A DNA stretch of 64,000 nt from Takifugu bimaculatus (GCA_004026145.2 CP034993.1:12713290-12777289); one strand, 5' to 3'. Positions 9,714 through 23,462 are shown, counted from the stretch's first letter. Notes: a model not told the origin generated them from the sequence alone. Numbers and translations: made by a program.

Positions 9714-11484
9714 CTGTCAGGGTGCAGGAGGAGGGGCCATGTCAGTGCCTGACATACTAAATCAATAACCAGGCCACTATGGTTTTCATCAATAGGGCAC
9801 CTTTTTACGTGGCCCGTGGACCGTCTGAGTGAAATACACAATCTGACGTTCGAGGTGAGGTCACTGACCATAAATCAGAATGAGACGGGCAAATCAAACA
9901 GAGAGAGGAATCTATTAATCAAACTACTATTTATGGGAGTCCAGAATCAGATGTTCTTGGCACTTGCAAGTACTTTTCTTTTACATTAATTGCTTCTTTA
10001 AATAGTTACAGGGGAGTGGCTTGATAGGGGGAAGGAGAGGGTGAGTGAATTAATTCAGTCTCTAAGTGCGTCATAGGTTCTTCGGTCTTGGCTCGGGGAC
10101 TGACGTGGGGCTGACGTGGGGCTGAAGGAACCATCCATCACGGTGCCCAGCAGCAGCCAACTACCCAGCGCCTCTTAAGTCACGGCGGTCTGGTCTGTGC
10201 ATCAAGCAAAATCGACTCCTGTGCATCTGACTGAGAAGATTTAAGATTTGCAAATTTAAGGAAATAAATAGTTTTCTGCACGTCCTAAATATTGTAATTG
10301 CTGGCCTCATAAAAGGACCTTACTTCCTGCCCTTCAAAAAAATCCATCAGTTTAGTCATTCAATTTCAGAACACGTGACAGCACAATAAATAAAAGCTTG
10401 CCATTAGAAACAACTGTAGGGATTAATTCTTCACTTCATAGATTCAATACTCTTGATTAAATATACTACTGGGAAATTGCTTTACATATTTCCAATAGTG
10501 GCTTCTCTCTCAGAGTGAAAGTCTTTGGTCTGATGCCAAGCAGGGTTTGAGGCTGAAATGTCCTCCACCAGTACAAAGACATATAAATTAGCTTAAGCCA
10601 TTCATTCATTTGTTCATTATCATCTGCTAACTGCCACTTATCCTTATTGAGGTTAACTGGTTACTCTGAATAGTGGATGAGTATGGAAGGTAGGTGGGCC
10701 CTGGTAGTGGCTGGGATAGACTTCGGTGAGCCTGCATGAGATGGAAGACAATAATAAACAGTTCGATGTCAGCTTTTTTCTGAATGATGCATATATATAT
10801 AAAACATTTTGTAAAATAGTAATACCTGTAATGTCACTTATGCTCTTAACTTTTCCATTCTAAGGAAAGACTTACATCCATGTGAATGCAGTATAACTAT
10901 GTAATTTTAAAAAAACGCTTTTTTTTTTGATTGGGCAACTGCAATTGGAGATGCTGACCACTAGATGGAGCAAAGAGGCCATACAATTAAAATCACATGC
11001 TCTCATTACACGTGTGTGCGTGTGGGGGGGGGGGTCTTGGAACGGTTTCTTATTATTTGACTTCTTCAAAGAAAAAACGCGTCCTCCTGAATTTTCCTGC
11101 CCCTTAATCTTCTCTGGTTTAGACAGCAGTGTTACCTTTGGCTTCCACCTCTCGAACCAGCTGCTGCGGATGTCATCAGTCGCTGAACGGCCAACGTGGT
11201 GCATCAAGTCAAGTCCACCAGACCGGAAGTAAGAAAGCTTAGTCTTCAATATTACGGGTTACAGTCAAGAACAAAGGCGCCTGTAGACTATTATCGGGAA
11301 TACTATTGAGCTCAAATTACTATTAATATCATTATATAATTATATAAACTACATTATTATAGTAGCAATGTTTTAGTAGTGGTCGTAGTAGTAGTAGTTG
11401 TAAACGACTGGAAGTAGTAACTTTTGTTTTGAAACGTTAAAGCGGAAGTGGCTGGATTTCTATGTCTGGTCCCATAGGAAAGAC

Positions 11485-11540
11485 GCGCGAGGGAGGGCAC
11501 GAGGGAGGGCGCGAGGGAGGGGAGGGGAGGGCGCGAGGGA
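11485..11540 (+). repeat. GA/CG-rich minisatellite with G-quadruplex motif
   Basis: Imperfect tandem units of about 12-14 bp of the form GCGCGAGGGAGG. They end in GGGAGGGGAGGGGAGGG (11515-11531), a textbook G-quadruplex pattern with one-base loops. It lies about 240 bp upstream of the ccdc50 start codon. Confidence 0.75.
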
Positions 11541-11768
11541 TCCTGACAGGCAGCTAGCTCCAGTAGGTTACCTGCTGGACAATTAGAGCAGCGCCGCACC
11601 GAGAGAGGGAGAGAGGGAGGCCGCAGAACCGAAACTAATCAAAAGGGGCGTTTGCACCTGAACTATCAATCGGGTTTATGAGTCAAAGCGATCAATCAGC
11701 CCGCGGTTGAGCCTTCGGAAGTAACGCGGAAGTGTATTTCGGCGTCAGCACTCATTATCGGTGACAAC

Positions 11769-14700
11769 ATGGCTGAATGTAACGTTAGCATCGACAAGAA
11801 AAACCTACCTGGAGTGAAAGAGGGTAATGTTTACATGATATCTGTAGGCTGGTGTTGAAGGCAGCTAGCCTCGCATTGATCTGTCTCGGTGATAGTAGCT
11901 GGGCTAATGTTAACACAGGTGCTTCTTTCTGTCATACACTGTCCTGTAGTGTTGGATGTTAGCGCGTCTGGACTTAGATTTCGCCTGCACTGATGCGGCT
12001 GAGCCAGATTTAATGTCCCGATTTAAATCCAACGATAGAAAGAGACATTAACAACAGGGAGAAGAGTGGTTAGCACATGACGTCACGTTTTCAGTGTTTG
12101 ACTTCTGAGGCTGTAGATTATGAATATAGTAGAAGACTTTAACAGAAAAAAACAAGTCCGTTTTAAAATATTACATATCTATGTTATAGAGGAAAAAAAA
12201 CAGGAATCGCGTTTGGGACAAACGTAGTTTGGTTAGTGCCAACTGGCCTCTTGATTTTTGTCTCCATAAGAGCTTCTGTTACTTCCATTAATGGGATTTG
12301 CTGTATCGGTAAAAAAAAAAAAAAGATGTGTATGAGATGCTGTGCTGGTGGATGGTTGGTTCGGACAAACGTGTGCTTGTTATTCTGGTCAGAGAAGTCT
12401 GAACGCGCAGGGCTGCAGACTTGGCTGGTCTCTGCATGGAAAGACTGAGCTGGGAAAATTCCACTTTCATCCCACGTGTGAGGATGAGTGAAACTATTGA
12501 TCTGTGCACAGGACGCCTGTTCTGTCTTTCACAAACATATGGATATATGTCGGGGTATATAAAGATGATATTTAAAAGATTCTCTGGATAATCATAGTCT
12601 GTGGTGATTTAATTACAGCTGTGCCACGAGGGCCATTTTAGAGGTGCTATGCATCAGTCTTACAGATTTTACAATTCATTTCCAATAGCTTTGGATATTT
12701 TGATGTAAAACAGCCGTCTGTCATAATAAGGTTTAGGGCTTATCTTGAAGGGAACCATGTGCATCTAGTTTGATCTTTTCCATCGATATGATCAGCCCAG
12801 TATCATGTCTGTCCAGACTAATAGGCATCCTCCACAGATCGCATTCTAACAACTATCCACTGTTATGTGAGCTATGTATACCACCCAGACTTAATCTTAG
12901 TTTTCTGGTTAAGGAGATTAAACATATGGTGGGGAGAAAAAGCGGGGTGTGCGTTAATCAGATCCCATCCCGCTCTGAGCCAGTTGGCGGCTTTGTAGAG
13001 ATCTCGTTCTCATCCACACAGAATCTGGTGAAATCCAACCTGCCCTTCTCCCAAATACAACCAGGAATGCTGGAACATGTGGCACTGCTTCCTTTACTGT
13101 CCCCGGCATATTCAAGCCCGTCTCTGTCAGATTTTTGTTGCTTGAATATGCTTTTTAATGGCAGATGATAGGCTGAAAGTCTGACGAGGTCTGTAATCAG
13201 TTCGCATCACGATCGTTCTGATCCCTTCAGAATCTTTCTTTGGTTTTATTCTCTCTGAGCCGAGTATGATTCCTCCATGATGAAATCCCAGCGTAATTGC
13301 ATTCTTCTATATTTAGTGTTGTTTACACATCTTTCATCTGAAGAGAAGTGTCCTGCTGCGTAGTGGAGTCCATGCGGACTACATGATGAAATGACCTTGC
13401 CATGATCCTTTGCTGTGATGAGCTGAGATTCTGGGAAAAGGATCTAACTGCCTTTTTTATTTAGTTCAGGAAAACACCGGCATTTGATGTGAAACTTTTG
13501 AAATGATCCAAAACGGAGTCATGTCAGAACTTTTGAGTAATCTGGTGGAGGAGGAGAAGTGCCAACGCACAGTTTCCATCATGTTTATGAAGCCTTTTCT
13601 GCTTTTTCCAGTTCTTTATCTTCAGGTTTCACTTGTCTTTTTGGTCAGAAAGTAACCGGAAACACATTTACTGTAAACAAACAACACAAAAGCTGCTACT
13701 GTTTCCATTTATGGGTCTATGAAGACATAGATTTAGATTCTTGCTTGGCTGAACTTAACATTCTTTTTAAGGTTTAATCTGTGTGTGTTTTTGCTCTTTT
13801 TTTCCCCCAGTGTGTCGAGACTTTGCTGTGCTGGAGGACCACTCTCTGGCTTACACCCTTCAGGAACAAGAGAGTAAGTGTGACATATTCGTCATCCAGC
13901 TGGCCCACATGTGGGTTTTTTGCAGTCTGTTAGAACTCTCACTTCTCTGAACCCGTGGTCACGTTCCGCCCTTCTGCCTCATGATTTGTGCTGTTCCTGC
14001 AGATGAGGTGCAGACAAGTTAGTTATCTTTGTTGTGTCTACATCACGTCTTGAGCAAGTTGTGTTCTTTCAGGAGGTCTCTTTAATCCCGGGTTTGCAAA
14101 ATGGGGAACAATGAAATTTGTTTATCTAGTAGAGCGATCCTCGCTTTCTTTTCACCTCTGAGAAATGTTTCCTACGGGATAAAGGACACAGCCAGAGGTC
14201 CGACCAAGGCTCCATAAACTGTGGTTCAACCGCACTGCAAACACTGCGGCTGCTGCAGATTTGCTAAAAAAGTTTTAGTGAAATTAAATGTTCTCTCATG
14301 AAGACTTTAAGCTTCATGAGATTAAACAAGAGTGTCCTGTTTGGTGATACAGCCGTTTTATACCCAGCACCACCATTTAGAGTGGCTGGAAAGTATTTGG
14401 ACAGTCGGCTGATAAGGCCTCTCAAAGGTCCGGTGTGGTATCGGCGCAAACATCCAGAAGAGCTCAGAACACAACCAAAGTGAATAAGTGCAGAACTCTC
14501 AGGAGTGAATGGAAGCATGTTGGAGGCTCTGTGGAGCAGGTCGGCGTATCATTGTACAAAGTGATTTCTTGGCTGTGATCCAGCGTGAGCGTAGGACCTC
14601 TGCTCTAGCTAAAGCTATAACTACAGCACCACCGCCTCAGTGGCGTTAACATGGTTAAGTCAGGAGGAATTCATTCATTTTATGAAAGGGAGTAAAGACA

Positions 14701-17700
14701 GACTGCTTTTGGGGTCCAGGGTCTCCTTCGGAGGAACGAACAGGATTTCAACGGCACCAGAAATGGGGGAAAATGTGTCATCTGCTTTTATGTGCAGCTG
14801 GCAGCGCTGCAGTATTGTGGCGCTCAGAGCAATATTCAAACATTACTCATTTTTCCAGTGATTAATGGTGCTCGATTGCTAGCTTACGTCACCTCACAGA
14901 TCCTACTGATGGATGCGGCAGGAATGTGCAGCAACATTCCTGTTGTAACGTAACAAGGTCAGTTTCCATTATCAATACAGTTTAGTGGACTGAACTGTTG
15001 TGGTTGACTTTTTAAACTGATACATCTGAAGGATCAATGACAACAGATTCCTGAATACACTTGGAGGTTTTCCCATCCTATCCGTGTCTGACATTAATCC
15101 TTTGGAAGCCAATCGATCGGTTTGTCTTTAAATGATACATTTTTGATGTAAAATGTTTGTTTCGCCTTTGACCTCTGAGGTCACAGAAGGCTGTGCTGGG
15201 CAACACATAAGATTCTTCCCCTTTTTCCTCATTTCACATCAATAGATGGCGGGACCAGATTTATTTTATGGCACCCTCTCATTAAGCTAGTGCAGGGACA
15301 GCTTTATTTCAGTCAGACATTTAAAGCAGTAAAACATCCAGTTGTGGCATTGGAAACATTGCTTCATGGCTGTGTCAGCATGTTTCCAGGGTAAGATTTC
15401 TCTGGTCCACCCTAGAATAGTAAAACAAGTTCTTTAACCTACCCTCCCATTCTCTAACTCATGATCTCCTCAGAGCTGAAGAAGTTGAGGAAAAGGTCGG
15501 GTCATTTGTGCTCTTTATGAAGGAAAATGTGTCTGTGGATAACCACCTGCCAATAAATATTTTTTGTCCTGTATCACAAACCATGACAATTGATCACTGT
15601 CGCCACTAAAGAAAAAATCAATCTAAATCCCTGGACTTTTTATGAAATCGCCAGCGTGACTGAATCAGTTTCCTGACTGAAATAGAAAACCATATTGAGG
15701 CTTCCCAGGGTAAATTGCCAAAAGTAATACGGTTCTGCTCATGCGAAAGGCCGGGCCAGATGGATGGCCAGGTGAGGCGGTCTTGAGGGAGTGACTGATG
15801 TCCTCCTTGTTCACCAAGTGCTAGGAGTGCGTCATCACGCAAGCTTTATCATCTGTTATGGTCTGCGATGTGCCATCTCGCAACCTTGGAACGGCACCTC
15901 AGCTGCGAACAGTCATTTCTCAGTGACTAAGAGCGCCCTGTTTTTATCACTCTCGGCTGGAGCATCAGTGTCCCGACCGTTAATCTTCTTTTCTGAATCC
16001 ACAGTCCTGCTTTTCAGGGAGGAAAGTATCAGGATCCATTCAAATATTCTAAACTCACGGTGTTCTTGTTGTGTTGATGAGCTGCTGCTATGTTTTTGCG
16101 TCCACAGTTGAGAGCCACTTGGCGTCCAACGTCAATAAGAGCAAACTGGTGCAGAAGGACCTGCAGGTGGCCAAGAAACTGCAGGAGGAGGAGGATCACT
16201 GGGCCAAAGTGCAGAGCCAGAAACAGCACACTGACCTGTAAGTGTCAGACACACACAAACATTCTACACTGATAATTAACTCTACTGTTTACAATATTAA
16301 TGACTGAGATGGCTCCCACATATTGGGTAAAGAATGGGAAATATTGGCATGTTCAAGGTTGTTTACTACTATACTATAGAGTGACTTGTTTGAGTCCAAC
16401 CCTGCACCCCACCTGCCAAAAAAGACTCCGCTCTGGTTAATTTAATGCATTTTCTGACTCATAGCCCAGTGATTCCAATCCTACACAGCTCAGATAGCTC
16501 CAGAGTTAGGTTAGCACCCTCAGGGAGAGACCAGATGCTCCCTCTCTCGCTCTTCCATCCACACTGTCTCATCATCATCATTCGCCCACTCTGGCATCGG
16601 TCTAAACACACACCGATGCTGTGTGGCCGCACCGTTGGTGGCGTTCACGCCCGCCAGATTTAACCTGGAACTTTAAGAGGAGTACAGGTGCAGCAGAAGC
16701 CAGTTGGAGTGCGGAGGCTCTAAAGACGTGTAATCTTCACACGGCAGCCTGCGAGGCAGATGGTGTTGTCGTCAAGATCGTGTTGTTTAAAGATGTGATC
16801 GAGCCAAAGCAAGCTGTTGGATCAACATCCCAACGGGCCAAATGATCCTCCCCCTTCCTAAAAACTACATTTTTTCAGAATGTTTTCAGCTTCAGTCTCT
16901 GTTTTGCTGGCTAATGTGTCACGCTCTAACATACCTGTGGGGTCATTTTCAAGTTTCAAAGGTCAAAAATCCATGATGTCATCATTTTTATAACCAAACA
17001 TTGGCAGTAAAACGTGACCAATCCTGCAGCTATTAGACAATTATGCAACTCTAATCAGTCTTTCTTATGTCCTCCATGTATGCACCAACACTCCGTCCTA
17101 TATGACCATCAGTGAGCGCCAAGATAATGAGATTGCAAAGGAAATACAGGAGCAACTGGTCCGACAGGCCGAGCAACAGCGACAGCAGGAAGAGAAAGAT
17201 GCTGTAAGACACACAGACGCACGCAAACACACACACCTGACTTTTCCCAGCACAATGCTGGTTAGTCATTCAGTGATTTGACCTACAGTATTATTGTGTC
17301 ATTGCATCATTTAACTTAAATAGTAATGCAGTAAATAAGAGATCAAAAGGGTCACAGTGTCTTTATTTGTCTTTATTTATGCCTTTGCCAGTGTGTTCAC
17401 CAGAGGTGTAAGATTGTAAGGCTTTCACAAAGAGTCTGACAAATATTTAACCTGGTGGACATATTTGAGCTCTCTAGATCACAAGGAGCAGGAACTCAAA
17501 CACACGCACACGTAAATGAGTGGCCCAATTTATTTTTTTTGTTAGGCTAACTAATTATTTTCTTTAATGGCAAAGATGACATATTTCTGCTATTTTCAAA
17601 TAAACCTGTGTTTGTCAGAGACCGCTCTGTGTCTGTGTGTAACAATGAGATTCTGGTGGATTTGTAGGCCATCGCTCGTAAGCTGCAGGAGAAGGAGATG

Positions 17701-20700
17701 AAGGAGGAACGGAAGAGACAGAAGCAGCTGGAATCAAACTTTGAAGAGGAGTACTTTGAGGATCATGGAGGTGAGGGAATAGTGTGGGTGTGGGTGTGTG
17801 TGTTCAACAGATTTAATGTATCATGGGTTGTTTGCTGCAGATCTTCTTGAAACGACGTGCGTTCCTCAGACGCAGATTCTATAGCTTTGACCCATTTCCC
17901 TCAGGATGGCAACGTTGACCCAAAACATGACTGAGAAGCTGTCTCGCTGTCATTACTGCATAGATCACCTGCGCCATGTGCCTTCCTCTACACCCATGGA
18001 TGGTGCTACCCTATCTTCCAAATGTTTGTTTTCATGTGGTATATGTGCAGGTCCCCACTGCACAGTAGAAGTTCTACACTCCTGCAACTCTACAGTTTGA
18101 TGCAGCAGCATCTGCATGCAGGCTTTAGTTAAATATCTACCCACTCTGGGCAGCACCTGTGCTCCCGCTCATCTGCTGTTCCCAGCCTTTGAATGTCAAC
18201 AAAGTCCGGTTAGATCAGTGAATTCCTTTGAGCTGAGCTTGAGTCTGAGCTTCAGCCAATCTCAGGCAAGCAGGTTCCCCCACGGTACTCTTGTGATTTA
18301 CCTTGTTGACTTATGCAAGTTGACACTTTGTCAGTCAGATTGTGCAAATGGACTGAAATGTACATTCTTGCTGAAATTCTTGGTTTGTTGATGATGTTGA
18401 GGACAAAATTGGTTCTATGGTTCTATGGTTGTCCACGGGAACAAATGCTGCCACGATGGCGTGTTTGAGAACAGAGGAACAATGCTAATGCAGCATTAGC
18501 GAATGTTTAACAGTGTAGCTTTAGAAGCCGTAAATGAGGGCTGCTCATGTGGCTGTTACAGTGGTTCAGGGTTCTGACGTCTGCATGATTTAAGTAGCTG
18601 CCAGAGTGAAAGAGTGACTTCACACGTGACACTTAACTGATGGAGCAGTTATTAAACTCTGCTCATTGACATCCTCATAAAACCACCTAGCGTGCAAAAA
18701 CATACACATATCACTCATCCCCCCTCTTCCTCCCTCCCTCCCTCCCTCCCTCCCTCCCTCTCTCTCTGCCTTCTCTCTCCCCTCTCTCTGTCTCTCCCTC
18801 TCTTTCCCTCCCTCTCCTCTCTCTCTCTCCACTTGTTTGAGTAAATGAGGGTGTGCCTGACAAAACTCCACAGGGGTGTTGATGCTCATTGTTTGGTATT
18901 GAATAAAAGTACAATCGTTGAAGAGGGTTGGAGCTCTGCTGCTACCAGATGCTGATCCGCAAAGGGCCTTTTTCGTGTTTTTGGTTCCACTAATCTCTTG
19001 GTGGCGCGTGTTTGTTTTCTCTTTTGACCATGTCCATCCTCACAAAAACGATTTTATTCCGTGTTTACTAACCATCTGACCCTACACCTTTTATGCACTT
19101 ATAAACCTTATTCTTCATCTATCTGTCCACCTGCTGCCGTCGCTGCTTCACCTCTTCCCTCTTCAGCTGCAAGAGGACCCCTGGACTTGGACAAACACAT
19201 CCGTCACAGGTCGACCTCCCCAGGTCAACAGGATGCTCCAAGCAGCTCGCTCTATGATTACCCTCAGGACAATCACTCAAAAGAGCCCAAACGGAGCAGG
19301 CACCCCAGACAAGAACCTGCACCCCCCCACAGTCGCTCCAGAAATCATGAGCACCATCTGCTGGACGAAGGAGGGTGGAGCAGTCATGGAGATCCATACT
19401 CGGAGCAGTTGCTAACCTCTAGAGGCAAGCGTGGGGACAGGTACCAAAATTATGAGCCCGCAGAAAGTGGCAGATCCAGAAGCCACTGGGATGAGGATGC
19501 AGAGAAGGTCGTGAGGAGGAAAGAGAAGCCAGTCAGACCACCTCCACCGCAGAGCCCCCGAGAGAGAGACAAGGGCTGGGACAGGGAGTATAAGCAAGAG
19601 AGGGGGCGAGACCTGGAGTGGGAGCGATACCTGGCAAAAGAACAGCGGCGGGACAGGGAGCAGAATCACAGGCAGGCAAGAGAGCCTGGAAGGGATGGGG
19701 AAAGACCCCGAGAGAGAAGACACAGCGGGGACAGACAGAGACAGAAAGACAGAGAGAGGGACCGAGCAAGAACCAGGAGCAGGGAGAGAGAACTTGAGGA
19801 CTACAGGCACAGCAGTAGCTCATCGAGGGAGGCCAGGGCATCATGGGAAGAGGAAGGAGACGATGGCGAGAGGGAGAGAAGCACCCGGGGCCGGCAAAGA
19901 GTCCACCCCAGCCCTGAAGAGGTGTTTGAAGAAGAGAGAGAGGCCACCAGAGAGGTGTGGGACACGCGACAGGGGGAGGGCAGCAGCAGGAAACGCAGTC
20001 ACACACACCCCGACAATGATGCAGGTACCACCAAGAGCCCATCTCCGGGCTCCGCAGCAGGGTTGTGTGTGGTGTGCTGGAGGTGTTTGTTGCTGTGGAA
20101 ACCTCAGGTGGCGGGTTGATCTGAAAGAGCACTAATGACAAATGATAGCCTGTTGTTGCCAACGCTGATTTCTGATGCTGATTGTGGGAATCGAATCTGC
20201 TTCTGCTGTGGGAGGCGCTCGCTCTTGCTTTGTCTGCTGACACCGCTCGTCGCTCCGACTGCTGCAGTTCACTCCTTGAACGGGCTGTTTTTGGTTTCCT
20301 TTTTGGGTCTTAAAGAAATTTTGGCATTCATAGAGGGCTTCAGCAGCTGAAAATGATCCTCTGCAGCCCTTTAAGGTGCCCTCTTCTATCAGTCAGAGCA
20401 TTGTTTGATCATGTGAATCAGTTTTGTACTAAACAGGCATCCTGCTCAAATCAGAACAAACTAAATTATAACTTTAAATTCTGACCCGATTTGTTAAGTT
20501 TCCTCAGTTGCAAATGTAATCTGTGTTTTTCCTGCACATAAACGCCTGCAGGTCGCATAGTTCACCGGGGAAGTGGAGCGGTGGTGTCAAAGTCGGAGTT
20601 TGGGCTGGATGAGACCACCAGGGGGATGAAAAAGCTAGATCTGACCGACCAGGAGCTCAAGGACTTGGAGGTGGCCAGAAAAATACAGGAGGAGGAAATC

Positions 20701-22837
20701 AAAGTGAGGAGACGCACCATCTGTTGTTTGTTTACCACCCGAGCATGTCAGCACGGTTGAACAGTCACGCTCGGGCACAACTCGGATAAAAGAGCATCCG
20801 AACTAAACATGCAGCAACTTTTAAAGTGTGCATTTATTTCTTCATAGTGGGCGAACTGTGACGGCTTCTTTTCTTGTGATTCCAGGCCAGCAAGTTGCAC
20901 GAGCGCGCAGCCCAAGTGGCCCAGGATGAGGTGAGTGGACACCAAGTCTGGGAGCATAACTAGCTCCGTCTGGTCCCCTTTTATATCCTTTCATTTCCTG
21001 ACGTCTGCCCACTTAAATGACTTTTCAGTTGTTTACCCTCAGTGTTGAGCAGGCTCCAAACTGGACCGTTCCTGTCTCAGCGTGCAAAAAAACTACTTTG
21101 ACCTTTTAGTTATGTCATTTTATTTATTTATTTTTATTTTTTAACATGTGTGGTTGTGATTGCCAGGACACGTGAATGAAAGACAAACAGCACTGATCGT
21201 GTTGCTCGGTAAAACAGAAGTTGGTGGATGTTCTGGTCTCTCGGGCAGGAAATCGCCCGGCTGATAATGGAACAGGAGAAAAAGGAGTACAAAAAGGTCA
21301 GAGAACGGGAGAAGGAGCGGGAGCGGGACAGAGAGAGGGCCGCCATGGAGAAGATAGCGATGGAGAGGAGGCGGCACGAGGGAGACTACAGGGTAATTTT
21401 CCACAAGCGGAGGTTATTTAATGTGTGCTTCAGGGTGAAATGTTTGTGCCATCTTTGACCTCACATAAAAGTGTTTTTCCACTGTGGGAATGGAACCATA
21501 ATTTTGGGAACAATGAATTTCTGTTGGTTTTCAGCCCCATTCGGAGGACGTGGTCCGGCCCAGAACTCGAGATGAGTTTGAACACCAGAAGAACCACAAT
21601 AAGCCTGCCAGGTAGCCAAATCTGCATGCGTGGAACAAATATAGCCACTGACAGGAAGCAGAAACCACAGCTATTACTCTCTTTCCTGTCCTCCTCTGTC
21701 AGGCCTCCTCAGCCCCGGGTGCACGACTATGAGAATGTGAACCCTTACGGACATTTAGATCACCCCCCTCGAGCCCCCACCAGACCTGAGGCTGCTAACA
21801 AAGGTGAGCTAGAATGACTGTCTTTATCTTAAGCTCTCACATTTCCCACAATGCATCAGTCTTGATATATTCATTAAGAATAAACTGAAGAGTATAAAAA
21901 GCTTGTGACTTTGTCCTAAAGCAAAGTTTTTGCTTTTAGGGTCCAACACTTTTTTTTGTCCAAAACCCAAACATAGTTCTGGTTGGTTTAGAAGGGGAGG
22001 AATTTCCTGCTAGCTTTTTTTCATTAGCACCATAAGTTGAGCCCAAAAACAGTTCGGGTTAAGAGTTTTCCATCTGTCTGCACATTTCTTAAGTCAACAT
22101 TTTAGATGATTTCAGGGGGATCTTTCAAGGATAAAATGATCAAAAATAAGACCAAAAATGTAACCTTGCTATAAACTGACTTAATTTAATGTAATTAAAC
22201 ACGCCGAAGGCAAGTGGCATTCATTCAAGTACATTTGGTTGGCTTTAAATCCTGAAGCATCAGCACTTTTGTGGCGCAGGTTTGACGTCACGTCCCCATT
22301 TTGGTCCTGTAGGTCAGTGAACGTCAGCTGTTCATGACCCTTTTACACACAAATGTAGACCACCACCCTTTTTTTTGCTGCAGATCTTAATAGAGTGAAG
22401 CACTGATGAGGATGCAGCAGAGCAGTGTATATAATATATGCTCCCTTCTGCATCACTGCCAAATTTAAAACTGCTGTGACTGCAGCTAAAATGTGCAAGA
22501 TGAGGCTATAAACCTGATTAGTGGCGGGTGAAAGTACTTGAGTTTGTTCAGCAGCTTTACGCTGCCAGTTTAGTCTCTCTTTTTTTGCTTTACATCGGCC
22601 TTGTAAGGAATAAAAATCAGTTTTCATGAACTCTTTTGGGACTGTAAAAGCTTCAGTTAAGCGTGGACTTGATGCCTCTTTATGTTACCTAAAGCTGCGC
22701 TCAGTCTAGCAGGTGTCGGCGAACCACGAGGAAGAAAAAGCGCCGTCTGAAAAGCGCAGCAGGACTTTGTAGCGAGTGTGGAGCTGCTGATGGATTTCTG
22801 TCTCCTCCATCTTTCAGGTGCCTATTACAAGCGGTGA
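11769..22837 (+). CDS. ccdc50: CCDC50 (Ymer), ubiquitin-binding coiled-coil adaptor, 12 coding exons
   Basis: In mammals, a cytoplasmic phosphoprotein that binds ubiquitin and modulates EGFR and innate-immune signalling; human mutations cause deafness DFNA44. Exons: 11769-11823, 13811-13873, 16108-16237, 17113-17203, 17668-17770, 19167-20024, 20552-20703, 20886-20930, 21249-21392, 21535-21611, 21703-21803, 22818-22837. Frame is continuous, giving 612 residues (human long form 482). The N-terminus (NLPGVKEVCRDFAVLEDHSL) is nearly identical to human. Five MIU-type ubiquitin-binding helices are visible: DLQVAKKLQEEE, DNEIAKEIQEQL, AAIARKLQEKE, DLEVARKIQEEE and DEEIARLIMEQE. All five correspond to motifs in human CCDC50. 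The excess length is mostly exon 6, a 286-residue Arg/Glu/Ser-rich segment at the place of the human alternatively spliced exon. The last coding exon adds GAYYKR. Mouse and human promoters were not compared. Confidence 0.93.
11824..13810 (+). other. ccdc50 intron 1
   Basis: Donor GTAATG, acceptor CCCCCAG. About 2 kb with no further gene, structured repeat or recognisable RNA seen. Confidence 0.6.
13874..16107 (+). other. ccdc50 intron 2
   Basis: Donor GTAAGT, acceptor TCCACAG. About 2.2 kb with no convincing gene. Short ORFs here (for example 15791-16111) have no recognisable content. Confidence 0.6.
16238..17112 (+). other. ccdc50 intron 3
   Basis: Donor GTAAGT, acceptor CATCAG, about 0.9 kb. 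I see no gene or repeat in it. Confidence 0.55.
17771..19166 (+). other. ccdc50 intron 5
   Basis: Donor GTGAGG, acceptor CTTCAG, about 1.4 kb. It contains the CCCT/CT-rich tract at 18722-18832. No gene was seen otherwise. Confidence 0.55.
18722..18832. repeat. (TCCC)n and CT-rich low-complexity tract
   Basis: Nine or so tandem TCCC units (18728-18767) followed by CT-rich sequence. It lies in ccdc50 intron 5, about 330 bp before the large exon 6. Confidence 0.85.
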
Positions 22838-23462
22838 CTCAGGCTCTCTCCCCCCTGCAGACGGACTGTCGCCCCCCTCATCCTACTTTTGTTTTAATTT
22901 GTCGTTGTGGCTTCAGCCATCGGCTGCCCATTGACCAAAAGCCTTGGGACCATCTTGAAATTGGCACTGGGATTTTTTTTATTTTTAAAACTGTCCGAGA
23001 AATGGTGCTGCTGATGCTGTGCTGGACCCACACTCATCACCAATCTTTTTTTATTTTTATTTTTAAGAAAAAAAACCCAACATATTTGTGAATTGAAAAG
23101 ACGCAGGGAACAACGAAACATCGGCCTTCCGGCCTGATTCCTGATGTCGGCGGTTTAAGAAGGTGCATCTGCTCCTGATGAGACGTGCCTGTCTGCTCCA
23201 ACACGGCCTCTGAGGTGTCCTGTGCACCAGCGTGGCAGCTGTGCATCTGTGCTGCGGCTCGGTGCCCGTGTCACACGGCAGCCACATCAACGTGCCACTT
23301 TCTGTTGCTGTATTCCGTCAAAAGAAAAAAGCCTTTATCGAGATGCTGGTAGTTTTGCCCACCGAGGAGGCGGAGCTTCATGAACTCTGATTTTAGATCA
23401 GCTGTGGGTCTCTCTCTGCTTTTTGGGGGCACTTTTTGAACCCCGTCGTGCTTAAATTAAAA

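Larger units (their letters stand above)
9611..11768. other. Shared upstream region of uts2b and ccdc50
   Basis: A head-to-head intergenic region of about 2.2 kb with no credible ORF. The left side carries a TATA-like box for uts2b. The right 350 bp is richer in G, C and CpG and carries a GA-rich tandem repeat. The stretch 10598-10745 resembles a decayed dispersed fish repeat (a run of CATT units, then 'gctgggatagactt'), but this is a weak impression. Confidence 0.55.

Noticed and set aside
19533..20243. A 236-codon minus-strand ORF opposite ccdc50 exon 6
   Set aside because: It mirrors the purine-rich Arg/Glu coding strand, is Cys/Pro/Ser-rich with no domain, and overlaps a clearly conserved exon.
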